A DNA stretch of 64,000 nt from Streptomyces sp. TLI_053 (GTDB lineage: Bacteria > Actinomycetota > Actinomycetes > Streptomycetales > Streptomycetaceae), in NCBI RefSeq assembly GCF_900105395.1, contig NZ_LT629775.1, positions 1,736,001 through 1,800,000 of the forward strand, given 5' to 3'. Position 1 is the stretch's first letter; each line of letters starts with the position of its first letter. This document shows positions 53,901 through 62,095 of the stretch, piece after piece. The notes below the pieces were generated by a model. That model was not told where the DNA came from and did no database searches. It worked only from the letters and a program-made list of their open reading frames with translations. Made by a program: the position numbers and the translations under genes.

Positions 53901-55973
53901 GCCGGCGACGAGGCGCTGCTTGTCGGCGACCTTGTCGACGTCCAGCGAGGGCCTGGGGGTGAAGGGGACGACGGTGCTGGAGGGGTCGGAGGTGACGGGG
54001 GTGCCGCCGCCGGGCGGGGTGCCGGTCGCGGTGGCGGTGTTCTCGATCGTCCCCGCGTCCACGTCCGCCTGGACGACGGTGTACTCGGCGGTGCAGGTGA
54101 CGACCGCACCGGGGGCGAGCGAGTCCGCCGCGGCCGGGCAGGTGATCTGCGGGGCCGTGCCGCGGCCGGTGAACGCGGTCTCGCCGACGCTCACCGGGGC
54201 GAGCGTGACGTTGCCGGTGTTGGTGATCTCGAAGGCGTAGTGGACGACCTCGCCGACCTGCAGGGCGCCGGTCTCGGCGGCGCTCTTGCGCAGCGCGAGG
54301 TCGGGCGCGGGAGGCGCGGTGACGGTGACGGTGGACTCGTTGGAGACCGGCGGGTTCGTCCCGGCCGGCGGGGTCGCGGTCGCGGTGGCGGCGTTCTCGA
54401 TCCGCCCGGCGTCCACGTCGGCCTGGGTGACGGTGTAGGTGCCGGTGCAGGTGACGGAGGCCCCGGGGGCGACGCTGCCGGGCGGGCAGCTGACCTGCGG
54501 ACGCGTGCCGGTGCCGGAGAAGGACGTCTCGTTCACCACCGGGTCGGTGATCGGGAGGGTGCCGCTGTTGGTGACCGTGAAGCTGTAGCGGACCTGGTCG
54601 CCGGCCTTGCCGACGGTGGCCGGGTCGGCCTTCTTCTCCAGCGTCAGCGCGGGGGCCGCGCCGATGGTCAGCGGCCAGTCCTCCACCTCGCCGGAGTCCG
54701 CCATGCCCGTCGGCGCCTCCACCTGGGCCTGGTCGTACCCGAGCCGGAACCGGCTCCAGGTCGGACCGGCGACGACTCCCGCGGGCACCGTCCAGGTGAA
54801 CGTCACCGAGGTCTGCCCGGGGGCGACCGTCGCGGTGGCCCGCTCGGCGGTGCCGAAGCCCCCGCTGCCGTCGAAGTCGATCCACGCCGCCGCGTACGCG
54901 GGCGCGGCGGAGCCGGCGGCGGGGCCGTTCACGGGGACGGTCAGCGAGTACGTCCGCCCGGCCGACCCCGCGCTCAGGGTGCCGAAGTCCGGGTTGAGGT
55001 CCCGGTCGTCGTCCTCCTGGCGGCAGGCCTGGGTGATCATCGAGGTCTGGACGTTCTCGGAGACCTCCTGACCGAGCGTCAGGTCACCGATCACGTGCGA
55101 GGCGTTGCCGTAGGAGACCGGCGCGTTCGAACAGTCGTCCCGCACCAGCGCGGACAGTGCCCAGTCGTCCTGGCCGTCGCTGGCGGACGCCGCCATGGCG
55201 ACGCGCTGGGTGACGAAGTCGACCGCGAAGGTCAGGGTCGACACCGTGCCGACGACCGGCACACTGCCGCAGCCGGCCCGCAGATTGGCGTTGCCGTCCT
55301 GGCAGTTGGCCTGGGCGGTGCCGCTGCGCGGCCGGATCGTGCGCCCGGCCACGAACAGCGTGGCACCGTCGTTGGACTGGGTCAGCTCGGCCGGCTGGTC
55401 CGAGCCGGTGAGCGTCAGCTGGGAGTGGGTGCCGGTGACGAAGCCGGGACCGTTGGCGCCCGCGCCCAGGCCCGCCAGGCTGAGGATCGGGTTGCGCACC
55501 GGGTGCTTGAAGGTCACGGTGAGCGTGCCCGCCGGGCAGGTGGAGTTCGCCGGGCAGTCCTGCTGCGGCCGGGTGCGGACGCGGATCGCGTACGCCCGGG
55601 TCGGGTCCAGCTGCGGCTGGTAGTGGGAGGCGGCCGGGCTGCCGATGGAGCTCAGCGTCAGGCCCTCCTGGACCTGGATGTTGCCGACGACGGACGCCTT
55701 CATCGACATGCCCGACGGGAAGGGGATGTCCCGGTACCCGTTGAAACCGGTGACACCGGTGCCCGCGCCGCTCGGGGCCTCGTAGGCGAGAGCGGGCGCG
55801 GCGCCGAGGACGACGGCGAGTGCGGCGAGCACGGCGACCAGGCCCCGGGCCGGCCCGCGGAGCAGGGCGGCGGGGAGGAATGAGGACCCGGGTCGCACCG
55901 GGGGATTCGAACGAAGAGGGGGCCTGCCGGGCCGGAACATGGAGATCAACCACCTGTCGGACGGACGCGCCAT
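50994..55973 (-). CDS. LPxTG-anchored surface protein with ten DUF11-type repeats (1,659 residues)
   Basis: The start is placed at ATG 55973, but ATG 55940 is also possible; neither has a clear ribosome site. A signal peptide (GLVAVLAALAVVLGAAPALA) precedes a ~390-residue N-terminal region with a GEVEDWPLTIG calcium-adhesin-like (GEVxDY) motif. Ten repeats of about 115 residues follow, each opening with a KxAD/E-type motif and containing VTNTGNVTLT, C-P...L-PG and DVDAGxIxNTATATGTPPGG. Each repeat resembles a DUF11/DUF7507 Ig-like stalk domain with a disulfide. The C-terminus has LPHTG, a hydrophobic helix and an RRRRRRP tail, the sortase signal. It probably projects from the cell wall as an adhesin or hyphal surface protein. 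Confidence 0.88.
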   Translation of the reverse strand: MARPSDRWLISMFRPGRPPLRSNPPVRPGSSFLPAALLRGPARGLVAVLAALAVVLGAAPALAYEAPSGAGTGVTGFNGYRDIPFPSGMSMKASVVGNIQVQEGLTLSSIGSPAASHYQPQLDPTRAYAIRVRTRPQQDCPANSTCPAGTLTVTFKHPVRNPILSLAGLGAGANGPGFVTGTHSQLTLTGSDQPAELTQSNDGATLFVAGRTIRPRSGTAQANCQDGNANLRAGCGSVPVVGTVSTLTFAVDFVTQRVAMAASASDGQDDWALSALVRDDCSNAPVSYGNASHVIGDLTLGQEVSENVQTSMITQACRQEDDDRDLNPDFGTLSAGSAGRTYSLTVPVNGPAAGSAAPAYAAAWIDFDGSGGFGTAERATATVAPGQTSVTFTWTVPAGVVAGPTWSRFRLGYDQAQVEAPTGMADSGEVEDWPLTIGAAPALTLEKKADPATVGKAGDQVRYSFTVTNSGTLPITDPVVNETSFSGTGTRPQVSCPPGSVAPGASVTCTGTYTVTQADVDAGRIENAATATATPPAGTNPPVSNESTVTVTAPPAPDLALRKSAAETGALQVGEVVHYAFEITNTGNVTLAPVSVGETAFTGRGTAPQITCPAAADSLAPGAVVTCTAEYTVVQADVDAGTIENTATATGTPPGGGTPVTSDPSSTVVPFTPRPSLDVDKVADKQRLVAGETLTYTYTATNTGNVTLTDITVTETSFTGSGGAPKVNCPAGELAPGASRTCTATYTVTQADVDAGKIDNAATATGTPPGGGTPVTSPPATTTVTADRTPALTIAKSSDKQQLVAGEDITYTFTVTNTGNTTLTEVGVTETEWTGSGPAPKATCPAGPLAPGGQVRCTATYTITQQDADRGTLRNSATATGTPPGGLPPVTSPPDSVLVPHDSRPALTVAKKAEPATVAKAGEQVVYTFVLTNTGNVTLTDLKVTETSFSGSGGAPEVDCPGGPLTPGAVLTCTARYVVTQADVDAGRIDNAATATGTPPAGLTPPVSPEAGTTVTVPPRPHLTLRKTVAETTALQVGEILHYSFEVTNTGNVTMTDAGVGETAFTGRGTAPTTVCPDAAKSLAPGATVTCTAEYTVVQADVDAGTIENTATATGTPPGGGTPVTSPPSSTVVPFTPRPSLVVEKSADKQRLVAGERITYSYLVTNTGNVTLSDVRVDEGAFSGTGTLSPVSCPEDAVSLEPGRIVTCTAEYTVTQADVDAGRIDNAATATGTPPGGTPVASPPGTTTVPTDPRPALTVVKSSDKQQLVVGETITYTYTVTNTGNVTLTGVGVSETEWTGSGPAPRVTCPDAAKSLAPGAQVLCTATHTVTQDDADRGTVRNTATATGTPPGGGTPVTGPPSSVTVPHESRPAMVLEKKAEPATVTKAGERITYTFTVTNTGNITLTGVHPVESRFTGTGKRPPIACPPGSGELRPGQQLVCSTSYTATQADIDAGSISNTATATGTPPGGGTPVTSPPDTVTVTAPHHPALDLVKTADPASAAAGATVTYRFTLTNTGNVTIEHIAVREGEFSGTGTVSAISCPESALGVGQQLVCTATYRVTTEDAARGTLTNTATATGTPFGSNHPVTSPPARTTVTTHPAAAPTPRPAPHPAPWHPGVLPHTGAGVSEGLAGAALALTAGGGIALSVARRRRRRP

Positions 55974-56042
55974 GAGGGACAGGTGACGGCCGCCGTCGTC
56001 ACATCCCGCGCGGATTCCCGGTCCGGTCACCAGCAGTGACAT

Positions 56043-56061
56043 TCACATGACGCTTATGTGA
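56043..56061. promoter_or_regulatory. Palindrome upstream of the surface protein gene
   Basis: TCACAT, a 7-bp spacer and ATGTGA form perfect 6-bp arms in a locally AT-richer patch about 70 bp upstream of the start at 55973. It is a candidate operator or promoter-proximal site. Confidence 0.4.
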
Positions 56062-56240
56062 CAGGTCGTAGCAACACGGGAGAAATCCCCTGAACGGACG
56101 CAACACCCCTGCGCGAAGGGAGGCGGATCCGGCATGGCGGGATCTTGGCGAACGGCGGCGATCACGACACTCGTGGGCGGCACCGGCCCTGCGACAGGAT
56201 CGGTGCACCAGCCCGTACCGCTCGATCCCAGGAGTGCCCG

Positions 56241-56702
56241 ATGACCAGCGCCGTTCTCTCCGTTCCGCCCGCCGAGCCGGCCGTCGCCGAGGCGCACTTC
56301 CTCTCCCGGCTCAGCTTCGAGGCCGATGTCTCGGACGTGCGCGCCGACCTCACGGCGGGTGTGCCCGGGCTGGTCCTCGTCGACTCGCGGAGCGAGGTCG
56401 CGTGGGCGCAGGGGCACATCCCGGGTGCGCTGCACCTGCCCACCGTCCGGATCCCGGAGCTGGCCGGGGAACTGGTCGACCGCGGGGCCACCGTCGTCAC
56501 CTACTGCTGGGGTCCCGGCTGCAACGGTGCCACCCGGGCCGCGCTCGCCTTCGCCCGGCTCGGCTACCGGGTGAAGGAGATGCTCGGCGGCTTCGAGTAC
56601 TGGGTCCGCGAGGGCTTCGCGTTCGAGACGGCCGAAGGCACCGAGCGGCGGCCGATCGACGACCTGACGGCCCCGCGCTCGGGCATCTCCTGCGCCTGCT
56701 GA
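56241..56702 (+). CDS. Rhodanese-like domain protein
   Basis: A 153-residue protein from ATG 56241 behind AGGAG. VLVDSRSEVAWAQGHIPGAL is the first rhodanese signature (CH2A). TYCWGPGCNGATRAALAFAR is the catalytic loop region, with two Cys (C-W-G-P-G-C), the first in the position of the persulfide Cys. KEMLGGFEYWVREGF is the second signature. It likely transfers sulfane sulfur or acts on a related small substrate. It ends in GISCAC, two further Cys. It is monocistronic and convergent with the MFS gene, with a hairpin between them, so it is not obviously part of the RiPP cluster. Confidence 0.9.
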   Translation: MTSAVLSVPPAEPAVAEAHFLSRLSFEADVSDVRADLTAGVPGLVLVDSRSEVAWAQGHIPGALHLPTVRIPELAGELVDRGATVVTYCWGPGCNGATRAALAFARLGYRVKEMLGGFEYWVREGFAFETAEGTERRPIDDLTAPRSGISCAC

Positions 56703-56718
56703 GGCGGTGGATCCGCGC

Positions 56719-56737
56719 CGGGCCCACGGTGGGCCCG
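56719..56737. terminator. Hairpin between convergent rhodanese and MFS genes
   Basis: CGGGCCCA and TGGGCCCG pair over 8 bp around CGG. It marks the likely 3' end of the RiPP operon. Confidence 0.55.
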
Positions 56738-56745
56738 CGCCGGGC

Positions 56746-58035
56746 TCACAGTTCGCGGATCTCGGGGCGGGTGAGGGCGTAGCCGAAGGCGCCGAGCAGG
56801 CAGAGGCCGGTGGTCGCGAGGACGCCGCCGCTCCCGAAGGTCTCGACCGCCGCGCCGGCCGCGATCACGGAGACCGGGAAGACGCCCAGCCCGCAGAAGG
56901 TGATGGCCGCCATCACCCGGGCCAGCAGGGCGGGCGGCGTGCTCTTCTGGACGCCGGTGACGACCAGGACGTTGGTCACCGTGCTGGCGCCGCCGGCGAC
57001 GAGCAGCAGCAGCACGGCGCCGACCAGTCCGGTGAACGGCACCAGGCCGATCGCCGCGCCCATCACCAGCCCGGAGAGCATGGCCGTGCGGCCGCGCGAG
57101 CGCACCGCCGTGAGACCGGCCGCGAACAGGCCGCCGACCAGTGCCCCGCCGGTGAACGCGGCCAGCAGCAGGCCGAGGCCGACGGCGCCGGCGGCGAAGC
57201 CGTCGGTGGCCAGGGTCGGCAGGGCGACCCTGGTGGCGCCGCCGACCGTCAGATTGGCGACCACCGTCACCGTCAGCACCGCGCGCAGCAGCGGCGACTC
57301 CCGCAGCAGGGCACGGAAGTTCCTCGGTACGGAGGCCCGTTCGGAGATCGGCCGGGGTGGTGCGACCGTGCTGCCGCGGCCGATCAGCAGCAGGGTCGCC
57401 GCCGACACGGCGAAGGTCGCGACGTCCAGGCCCAGGGCGACGGCCGGGTTCAGCCAGGCGACCAGGGGTCCGGCGGCGGCCGGGCCGAGCAGGCCGGCGC
57501 CGAAGGTCACGGTGCTGTTGAGCGCGTTGCCGGCGTGCAGGTCCTCGGCGGGCAGCAGGGTCGGGGTGATCGCCCAGGCGGCCGGCAGGAACACCCCCGC
57601 CCCGAGGCCGACCAGCAGCGCGAGCGCGCCGATCAGCCAGTAGTTCGCCGATCCTCCGGCGGCGGTCGCGCACAGTCCGGCGGTGGCGAGCAGCCGGCCG
57701 AGGTCGGCGGTCATCATCACCCGCCAGGCGCCGAACCGGTCGGCGAACATCCCGCCGAGCGGGGTGGCGGCCAGCCGTCCCGCACCGTAGGCGGCGACGA
57801 CCAGGCTCAGCTGACGGGCGCCGCCGCCGAGGGACTGGACCAGCAGCGGCAGGGCGACCACCTGGAACGCGTTGCCGAACTCGGAGGTGCCCTGGCCGAT
57901 CACCAGCAGCCGGTAGCCGCGCGAGCGCAGCGGCGCGAGGCCGATCCGGGGGCGGAAGCGCAGCGGCCCGCCCGGCACGGCGCCGCGGTCGGTGCCCGCG
58001 CCGCCGCCCGTGCCCGTGCCCGTGCCGCTAGCCAT
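56746..58035 (-). CDS. MFS transporter, probable RiPP exporter
   Basis: A 429-residue protein from ATG 58035, overlapping the P450 stop by 8 bp. It has a Gly/Thr-rich N-terminus, then twelve predicted helices starting SRGYRLLVIGQGTSEFGNAF and VVALPLLVQSLGG. GRLAATPLGGMFADRFGAWR is the motif A-like loop between helices 2 and 3. The pattern fits the enterobactin-exporter/DHA3-like MFS group common in actinobacterial gene clusters. As the last gene of the RiPP operon it is a reasonable exporter or self-resistance pump for the mature product; this is inference from position. Confidence 0.87.
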   Translation of the reverse strand: MASGTGTGTGGGAGTDRGAVPGGPLRFRPRIGLAPLRSRGYRLLVIGQGTSEFGNAFQVVALPLLVQSLGGGARQLSLVVAAYGAGRLAATPLGGMFADRFGAWRVMMTADLGRLLATAGLCATAAGGSANYWLIGALALLVGLGAGVFLPAAWAITPTLLPAEDLHAGNALNSTVTFGAGLLGPAAAGPLVAWLNPAVALGLDVATFAVSAATLLLIGRGSTVAPPRPISERASVPRNFRALLRESPLLRAVLTVTVVANLTVGGATRVALPTLATDGFAAGAVGLGLLLAAFTGGALVGGLFAAGLTAVRSRGRTAMLSGLVMGAAIGLVPFTGLVGAVLLLLVAGGASTVTNVLVVTGVQKSTPPALLARVMAAITFCGLGVFPVSVIAAGAAVETFGSGGVLATTGLCLLGAFGYALTRPEIREL

Positions 58036-59227
58036 CGAGCGAGACCGGGAGCGACTCCAGACCGCGCAGCATGATCGTGTTGCGCCAGGGCAGGGTCTCC
58101 TCGGCGGCGGCCAGCTCGATCCGGCTGAAGCGCTCCAGCAGACCGGTCAGCGCCACCTCGCTCTCCAGTTTGCCGAGGAAGGAGCCGAGGCACCGGTGCA
58201 GGCCCTGTCCGAAGGCCAGGTGGCCCGGGTCGTTCCGGTCCAGGACCAGCCGGTCCGGGTCGGTGAAACGGGCCGGGTCCCGGTTGGCCGCGCCGAGCGA
58301 GAGCAGCACCAGCTCGTCCGCCGGGATCTCCACGTCGTCGACCGTCACCTCGGCGTTGGTGAAGCGCATCGTGGCCATGCTCACCGGGGACTCGTAGCGC
58401 AGGAACTCGTCGATCGCGACCGGCATCATCGTCGGGTCGGCGCGCAGCCGGGCCAGTTCGTCCGGGTGGTGGAGCAGGGCGAGGGTGGCGGTGCCGAGCA
58501 GGTTGACGGTGGTCTCGTGGCCGCCGATCAGCAGCAGGAAGACCATCGAGAACACCTCCTTCTCGGTGAGTTCGCCCGCGTCGCAGGCCCGCACCAGGTC
58601 GGTGAGGATGTCGGTGCGCGGGGACGAGCGTCGGGCGATCATCAACTCCCGCAGGTAGTCGTTCAGTTCGCCGGTGGCCTGGTCGAAGGTCATGTCGCCG
58701 CCCTGGGTCAGGATCGCCGTCGACCAGGTGCGGAAGTCCCGCATGTCCTCCGGGGGGAAGCCCAGCAGCTCGCAGATGACCATGATCGGCAGCGGGAAGG
58801 CGAAGTCCGTCACCAGGTCGGCCGTCCCCCGCCCGCGCAGACCGTCCAGCAGGCCGCCGGCGATGCGCTCGACCATCGGCCGCATCAGGTCCACCCGGCG
58901 ACGGGTGAAGACGCCCTGGATCAGACGGCGCAGCCTGGTGTGGTCCGGCGGGTCGCTGTTGAGCATGTGGACGACGTCCGAGCCGAGGGTCAGACCGGCG
59001 CCGCGGCCGCTGGCGATGGCCTGGCTGCGGCGGACGTCCTGCCCGAACCGCGGGTCCATCAGCGCGGTCCGGACGTCCTCGTACCGCGTCACCAGGTAGA
59101 CCGGCAGGCCCTCGCCGAACTCCACCACGGAGACCGCGCCGGCCTCGCGGATCCGGGCGAGCGTGGGGTAGGGGTCGCGGATGAACGCGGACATCCGCGC
59201 GGCGGCGTCGTCGACCGCGGTGCTCAT
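58028..59227 (-). CDS. Cytochrome P450 of the RiPP cluster
   Basis: A 399-residue soluble bacterial P450 from ATG 59227 behind GGAGAG. The I-helix reads LLLIGGHETTVNLLG, the K-helix ExxR is EFLRYESP, and the haem loop FGQGLHRCLGSFLGK has Cys at about residue 346. All core motifs are intact. It lies 33 bp after the DUF5825-like gene in the same operon. It likely hydroxylates, desaturates or cross-links the methylated peptide. Because the precursor core lacks aromatic residues, the usual P450 Tyr/Trp cross-link is not available, making aliphatic oxidation more likely. Redox partners are not encoded nearby. Confidence 0.92.
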   Translation of the reverse strand: MSTAVDDAAARMSAFIRDPYPTLARIREAGAVSVVEFGEGLPVYLVTRYEDVRTALMDPRFGQDVRRSQAIASGRGAGLTLGSDVVHMLNSDPPDHTRLRRLIQGVFTRRRVDLMRPMVERIAGGLLDGLRGRGTADLVTDFAFPLPIMVICELLGFPPEDMRDFRTWSTAILTQGGDMTFDQATGELNDYLRELMIARRSSPRTDILTDLVRACDAGELTEKEVFSMVFLLLIGGHETTVNLLGTATLALLHHPDELARLRADPTMMPVAIDEFLRYESPVSMATMRFTNAEVTVDDVEIPADELVLLSLGAANRDPARFTDPDRLVLDRNDPGHLAFGQGLHRCLGSFLGKLESEVALTGLLERFSRIELAAAEETLPWRNTIMLRGLESLPVSLDG

Positions 59228-59260
59228 GGTTCTCTCCTCGGACGGGTGGGGCAGGTCGGG

Positions 59261-59935
59261 TCAGACGGTCAGCGACGGGAAGGGCCAGCGGCGCACCCGC
59301 ATGGGCAGGAACCAGGCCCGGCCCGCCTGTTCGGCGATCAGACCGGCCTCGGCGAAGTCCCGGTGCACGGCCTCCGGCAGCAGACCGACCTCGACGCCCT
59401 CGGCCAGGGCGTCCAGTCGGGCCAGATGGCCGGGCTCGTCGACGGTGAACAGCTCCAGCGTCCCGAAGCGGCGGTCGCGCACCTCCACGAAACCGGGGCC
59501 GCGCCGGTAGACGCACTTGCTCGGGAAGTAGCTCGCCCGCCAGTCGGCGGCGACCCCGGCCGCCGCACCGGTCAGCTCCGCGGGCGGGTAGAGGTGGTGG
59601 AACCTCCGCTGCTCGACGCAGCCGTCGGTGCAGACCGCGTGCCAGAGCACGGCCAGCCCCTGCCCGGTCGCGTCGCGCAGCAGCATCAGGGCCCGCGCCG
59701 AGGCCGCCGGCGCGTCGGCGCACAGCCGCACCGGTTCGGTCAGTCTCAGACAGCGGACGCCGGCCCGGTGCAGCTCGGTGATCTCCTCCCCCGCCGGTCC
59801 GGCCAGGGTCCGGCGGCCGAGCCCGATGCCCGGCAACTCCCGGACGGCGGGGTCGTAGTCGAGCCAGAGCTCGGCCTCCGGCCCGGCCGCCGACCAGGCT
59901 CCGGCGTCGGTCCGCTCAGCCGATCGGGACGGCAT
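59261..59935 (-). CDS. DUF5825-like RiPP-associated protein
   Basis: A 224-residue protein from ATG 59935, overlapping the radical SAM gene by 20 bp, which implies tight coupling. It contains LWLDYDPAVRELPGIGLGRR, then LWHAVCTDGCVEQRRFHHLY, SKCVYRRGPGFVEVRDRRFG, and a C-terminal winged-helix-like end (LLPEAVHRDFAEAGLIAEQA and GRAWFLPMRVRRWP). Small proteins of this type accompany TIGR03975-type RiPP radical SAM methyltransferases in actinomycetes, as I recall the DUF5825 family. It may be a partner or substrate-handling subunit. There is no metal motif beyond three conserved-looking Cys. The family assignment is moderate and the role is unknown. Confidence 0.72.
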   Translation of the reverse strand: MPSRSAERTDAGAWSAAGPEAELWLDYDPAVRELPGIGLGRRTLAGPAGEEITELHRAGVRCLRLTEPVRLCADAPAASARALMLLRDATGQGLAVLWHAVCTDGCVEQRRFHHLYPPAELTGAAAGVAADWRASYFPSKCVYRRGPGFVEVRDRRFGTLELFTVDEPGHLARLDALAEGVEVGLLPEAVHRDFAEAGLIAEQAGRAWFLPMRVRRWPFPSLTV

Positions 59936-61832
59936 CCAGCACCTCCTCGGTCTCGGTGCGGGGACGGACGGCGGCGGGGCCGTGCCGGTACCGCATCCGC
60001 ATCAGCACCTGGTTGTCGGACTCGACGGCGACCTGGAGGTAGCTGTCCCCGTCGTGGAACAGCAGGCCCAGCGCGGTGAAGCGCACCAGGACCGGTTCGG
60101 CCGCCGCCGCGCCGCCGGGGAGCTTCGCGGCCAGCGCGGCGGGCGAGCGGGGCTGGCCGAGCAGCCGGAAGGCGGCGATCTCCACCGGGTCGGTCAGCTC
60201 GACCACCCGCCAGTCGTACCCGGGCCGGGTGTTGACCAGCACGATCCGCCCGCCCGCCTCCCGGTAGGTGAGCCGGCTGTCGGGGAAGCGGGCGAGCCAG
60301 GTGTCCACCGCCTCGCCCAGGCGCTCCGCGACCGGGCCGCCGATCCCCCGCGGCGGTGCGGTGAACACATAGGCCAGTTCGGCGAGTTCGCTCTCCGGCA
60401 GCCGGTAGGTCGCGCGGTACTGGAAGGCCGGCCGGGTGATCTGGAAGCCCAGCTCCGGGCGGTCGAAGTACGGGCTGAACCGCTCGATCGCGATCCGCCC
60501 CGCACCGGTCGGCGGGTCCAGGTGGTGCAGTACGGGCAGTTGCCGGATCACCGACTCGTAGTCCTCCGGCTGCTCGCCCGGGAAGCCGTAGAGGTAGTTC
60601 CAGGTGACCGAGACGCCGGCGCTCTGCGCGTCCCGCAGCGCCCGCACGTTCTGGCAGCCCGTCACCCCCTTGTCCATGATCCTCAGGACCCGGGTGCTCA
60701 GGTTCTCGATGCCGGGCTGCACCTGGGCCGCGCCCGAGTCGCCGAGCAGCTGGAACTGGTGGCGGCGCAGATTGGCCTTGATCTCGAAGTGCAGCCGCAG
60801 GTCGACGGGGAGTTCGGCCAGGGACTTGAGGACGGTGTCGAAGTAGCCCATGTCCAGGATGTTGTCGACGACGTAGACGTCCAGCAGCTGGTGGCGCTCG
60901 GCGAGGGTGAGCACCTCGGCGAGGAAGTCCGCCGGCGGCTTGGAGCGGAACTCCATCGAGGAGCCGTTGAGGCCGCAGAAGGTGCAGTGGTGCTTCTCCC
61001 CCCACCAGCAGCCCCGGGAGCCTTCCAGGACGAGCTTGGGGTCGACCCAGCCCGCCGCGACGGAGGCGTCCAGCCGCTCGTAGAAGCCGTCGTAGCGGGG
61101 TGTCAGGATCGCCGCGGGCGGCAGCGGGCGGCGCGACATCTCGTTGACGGTCGACTTCCCGGACGCGTCGCGCCAGCACAGCCCGGGAACGGCCGCGAGG
61201 TCGCCGCCCGCCAGCAGCGCCGGGAAGGCCGCCTCGCCCTCGCCGCGCACCACGTAGTCCAGGAAGGGGAAGTTGCGGTGCAGCGCGGCGCCCTGCGGGC
61301 CGTCGCAGTTGGCGCCGCCGAACACCGTGCGCACCTGCGGGCAGCGCTGCTTGAGCAGGCGGGCGGCGGCGAGGCTGGCCGTGTTCTGCTGGAAGGTGGT
61401 GGTGAAGCCGACCAGGTCCGGCGGGTCGGCGGCGAGTTCGTCCACCAGTCGCGCGATGAACTCGGGGGCGATCGCCCGGGTGGCCCGGGTGAGCGCCATC
61501 TCCTGCTCGCTCGCACCGTTGGTGGCCAGGTACTCGAAGTACCGCTCGGGGTCGGCGGATTCGGCGAAGCCCGGAGCGGGCTCGTCGTCGCCGTACAGCG
61601 CGCCCGCGAACGCCCAGTCCCCCGCGCCCTGGAAGTAGGACTTCTCGGAGAAGTACTCGTAGTCGTCCACGCCGAATCCGGTGGTCCCGGCCGCCCAGTC
61701 CACGAAGTCCAGGTTGGCGTACCGTACTTCGACCTCGTGGCCGGCGCGGGCGGCGGCGGTGTGCAGGATCCCGAGCGCCAGCGACGGCACGTCGATCGCA
61801 CCCCAGGGCATGTGCAGCAGGACGATACGCAT
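59916..61832 (-). CDS. RiPP maturation B12-binding radical SAM C-methyltransferase (TIGR03975-like)
   Basis: A 638-residue enzyme from ATG 61832. Residues 1-200 are a cobalamin-binding Rossmann domain (MRIVLLHMPWGAIDVPSLAL, then DLVGFTTTFQQNTASLAAAR and RTVFGGANCDG). The radical SAM core starts at EGSRGCWWGEKHHCTFCGLN, with cluster Cys at about 275, 283 and 286 in the C-x7-C-x2-C spacing typical of this RiPP subgroup. YGFPGEQPEDY and GIENLSTRVLRIMDKG are conserved core elements. The last ~110 residues (DPVEIAAFRLLGQPRSPAAL, then LVRFTALGLLFHDGDSYLQ) look like a winged-helix leader-binding (RRE-like) domain. Such enzymes methylate unactivated carbons in peptides. The gene lies 104 bp after the precursor gene. 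Confidence 0.92.
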   Translation of the reverse strand: MRIVLLHMPWGAIDVPSLALGILHTAAARAGHEVEVRYANLDFVDWAAGTTGFGVDDYEYFSEKSYFQGAGDWAFAGALYGDDEPAPGFAESADPERYFEYLATNGASEQEMALTRATRAIAPEFIARLVDELAADPPDLVGFTTTFQQNTASLAAARLLKQRCPQVRTVFGGANCDGPQGAALHRNFPFLDYVVRGEGEAAFPALLAGGDLAAVPGLCWRDASGKSTVNEMSRRPLPPAAILTPRYDGFYERLDASVAAGWVDPKLVLEGSRGCWWGEKHHCTFCGLNGSSMEFRSKPPADFLAEVLTLAERHQLLDVYVVDNILDMGYFDTVLKSLAELPVDLRLHFEIKANLRRHQFQLLGDSGAAQVQPGIENLSTRVLRIMDKGVTGCQNVRALRDAQSAGVSVTWNYLYGFPGEQPEDYESVIRQLPVLHHLDPPTGAGRIAIERFSPYFDRPELGFQITRPAFQYRATYRLPESELAELAYVFTAPPRGIGGPVAERLGEAVDTWLARFPDSRLTYREAGGRIVLVNTRPGYDWRVVELTDPVEIAAFRLLGQPRSPAALAAKLPGGAAAAEPVLVRFTALGLLFHDGDSYLQVAVESDNQVLMRMRYRHGPAAVRPRTETEEVLDAVPIG

Positions 61833-61898
61833 GATGGCCACTTCTGTCGTGCGCGGACGGTGGACCCGGGCGGTGGGCGGGGACGGCAGGCGGAGTGC

Positions 61899-61928
61899 CG
61901 CTCCGGAGCGCCGGGGCGCCCCGGAGCG
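61899..61928 (-). terminator. Attenuator-like hairpin between precursor and modification genes
   Basis: CGCTCCGG and CCGGAGCG pair perfectly over 8 bp around a GC-rich loop that contains the self-complementary GGGGCGCCCC-type core. It starts 9 bp after the precursor stop. In RiPP operons such a hairpin commonly lets precursor mRNA exceed that of the enzymes. Confidence 0.6.
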
Positions 61929-61936
61929 ACCCGGAA

Positions 61937-62095
61937 TCACTTCTTGGACTCCGGCTTCGGCTTCGGCTGCCCCTTGAGGGCGGGCGCGACCGGTGCGGCC
62001 TTGGTGATGTCGAGCGCGAAGTTCTGGACGATCACCGCGCCACGGTCACGCTCCGGGGTACCGATCGGGTCGTTCTGGATGCTGCGACGCTTCAT
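61937..62095 (-). CDS. RiPP precursor peptide, 52 residues
   Basis: The ATG at 62095 overlaps the peptidase stop (ATGA) and is preceded by a complete Shine-Dalgarno sequence. The leader begins MKRRSIQNDPIGTPERDRGA and continues into VIVQNFALDITK, containing an FxLD-like motif (F26-A-L-D29). The C-terminal region from about residue 31 is aliphatic and Pro-rich (AAPVAPALKG, positions 33-42), then QPKPKPESKK (43-52). There are no Cys, Trp or Tyr at all, and the only aromatic is F26. It is placed directly before a B12 radical SAM methyltransferase gene, the usual order for RiPPs. The cleavage site is unknown; the many Pro residues suit the upstream prolyl-oligopeptidase-like enzyme. I do not know a described RiPP class with this core. 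Confidence 0.85.
   Translation of the reverse strand: MKRRSIQNDPIGTPERDRGAVIVQNFALDITKAAPVAPALKGQPKPKPESKK

Noticed and set aside
61937..62095. Calling the precursor an FxLD-type lanthipeptide
   Set aside because: The FALD motif is present, but there is no Cys and almost no Ser/Thr in the core and no lanthionine synthetase nearby.
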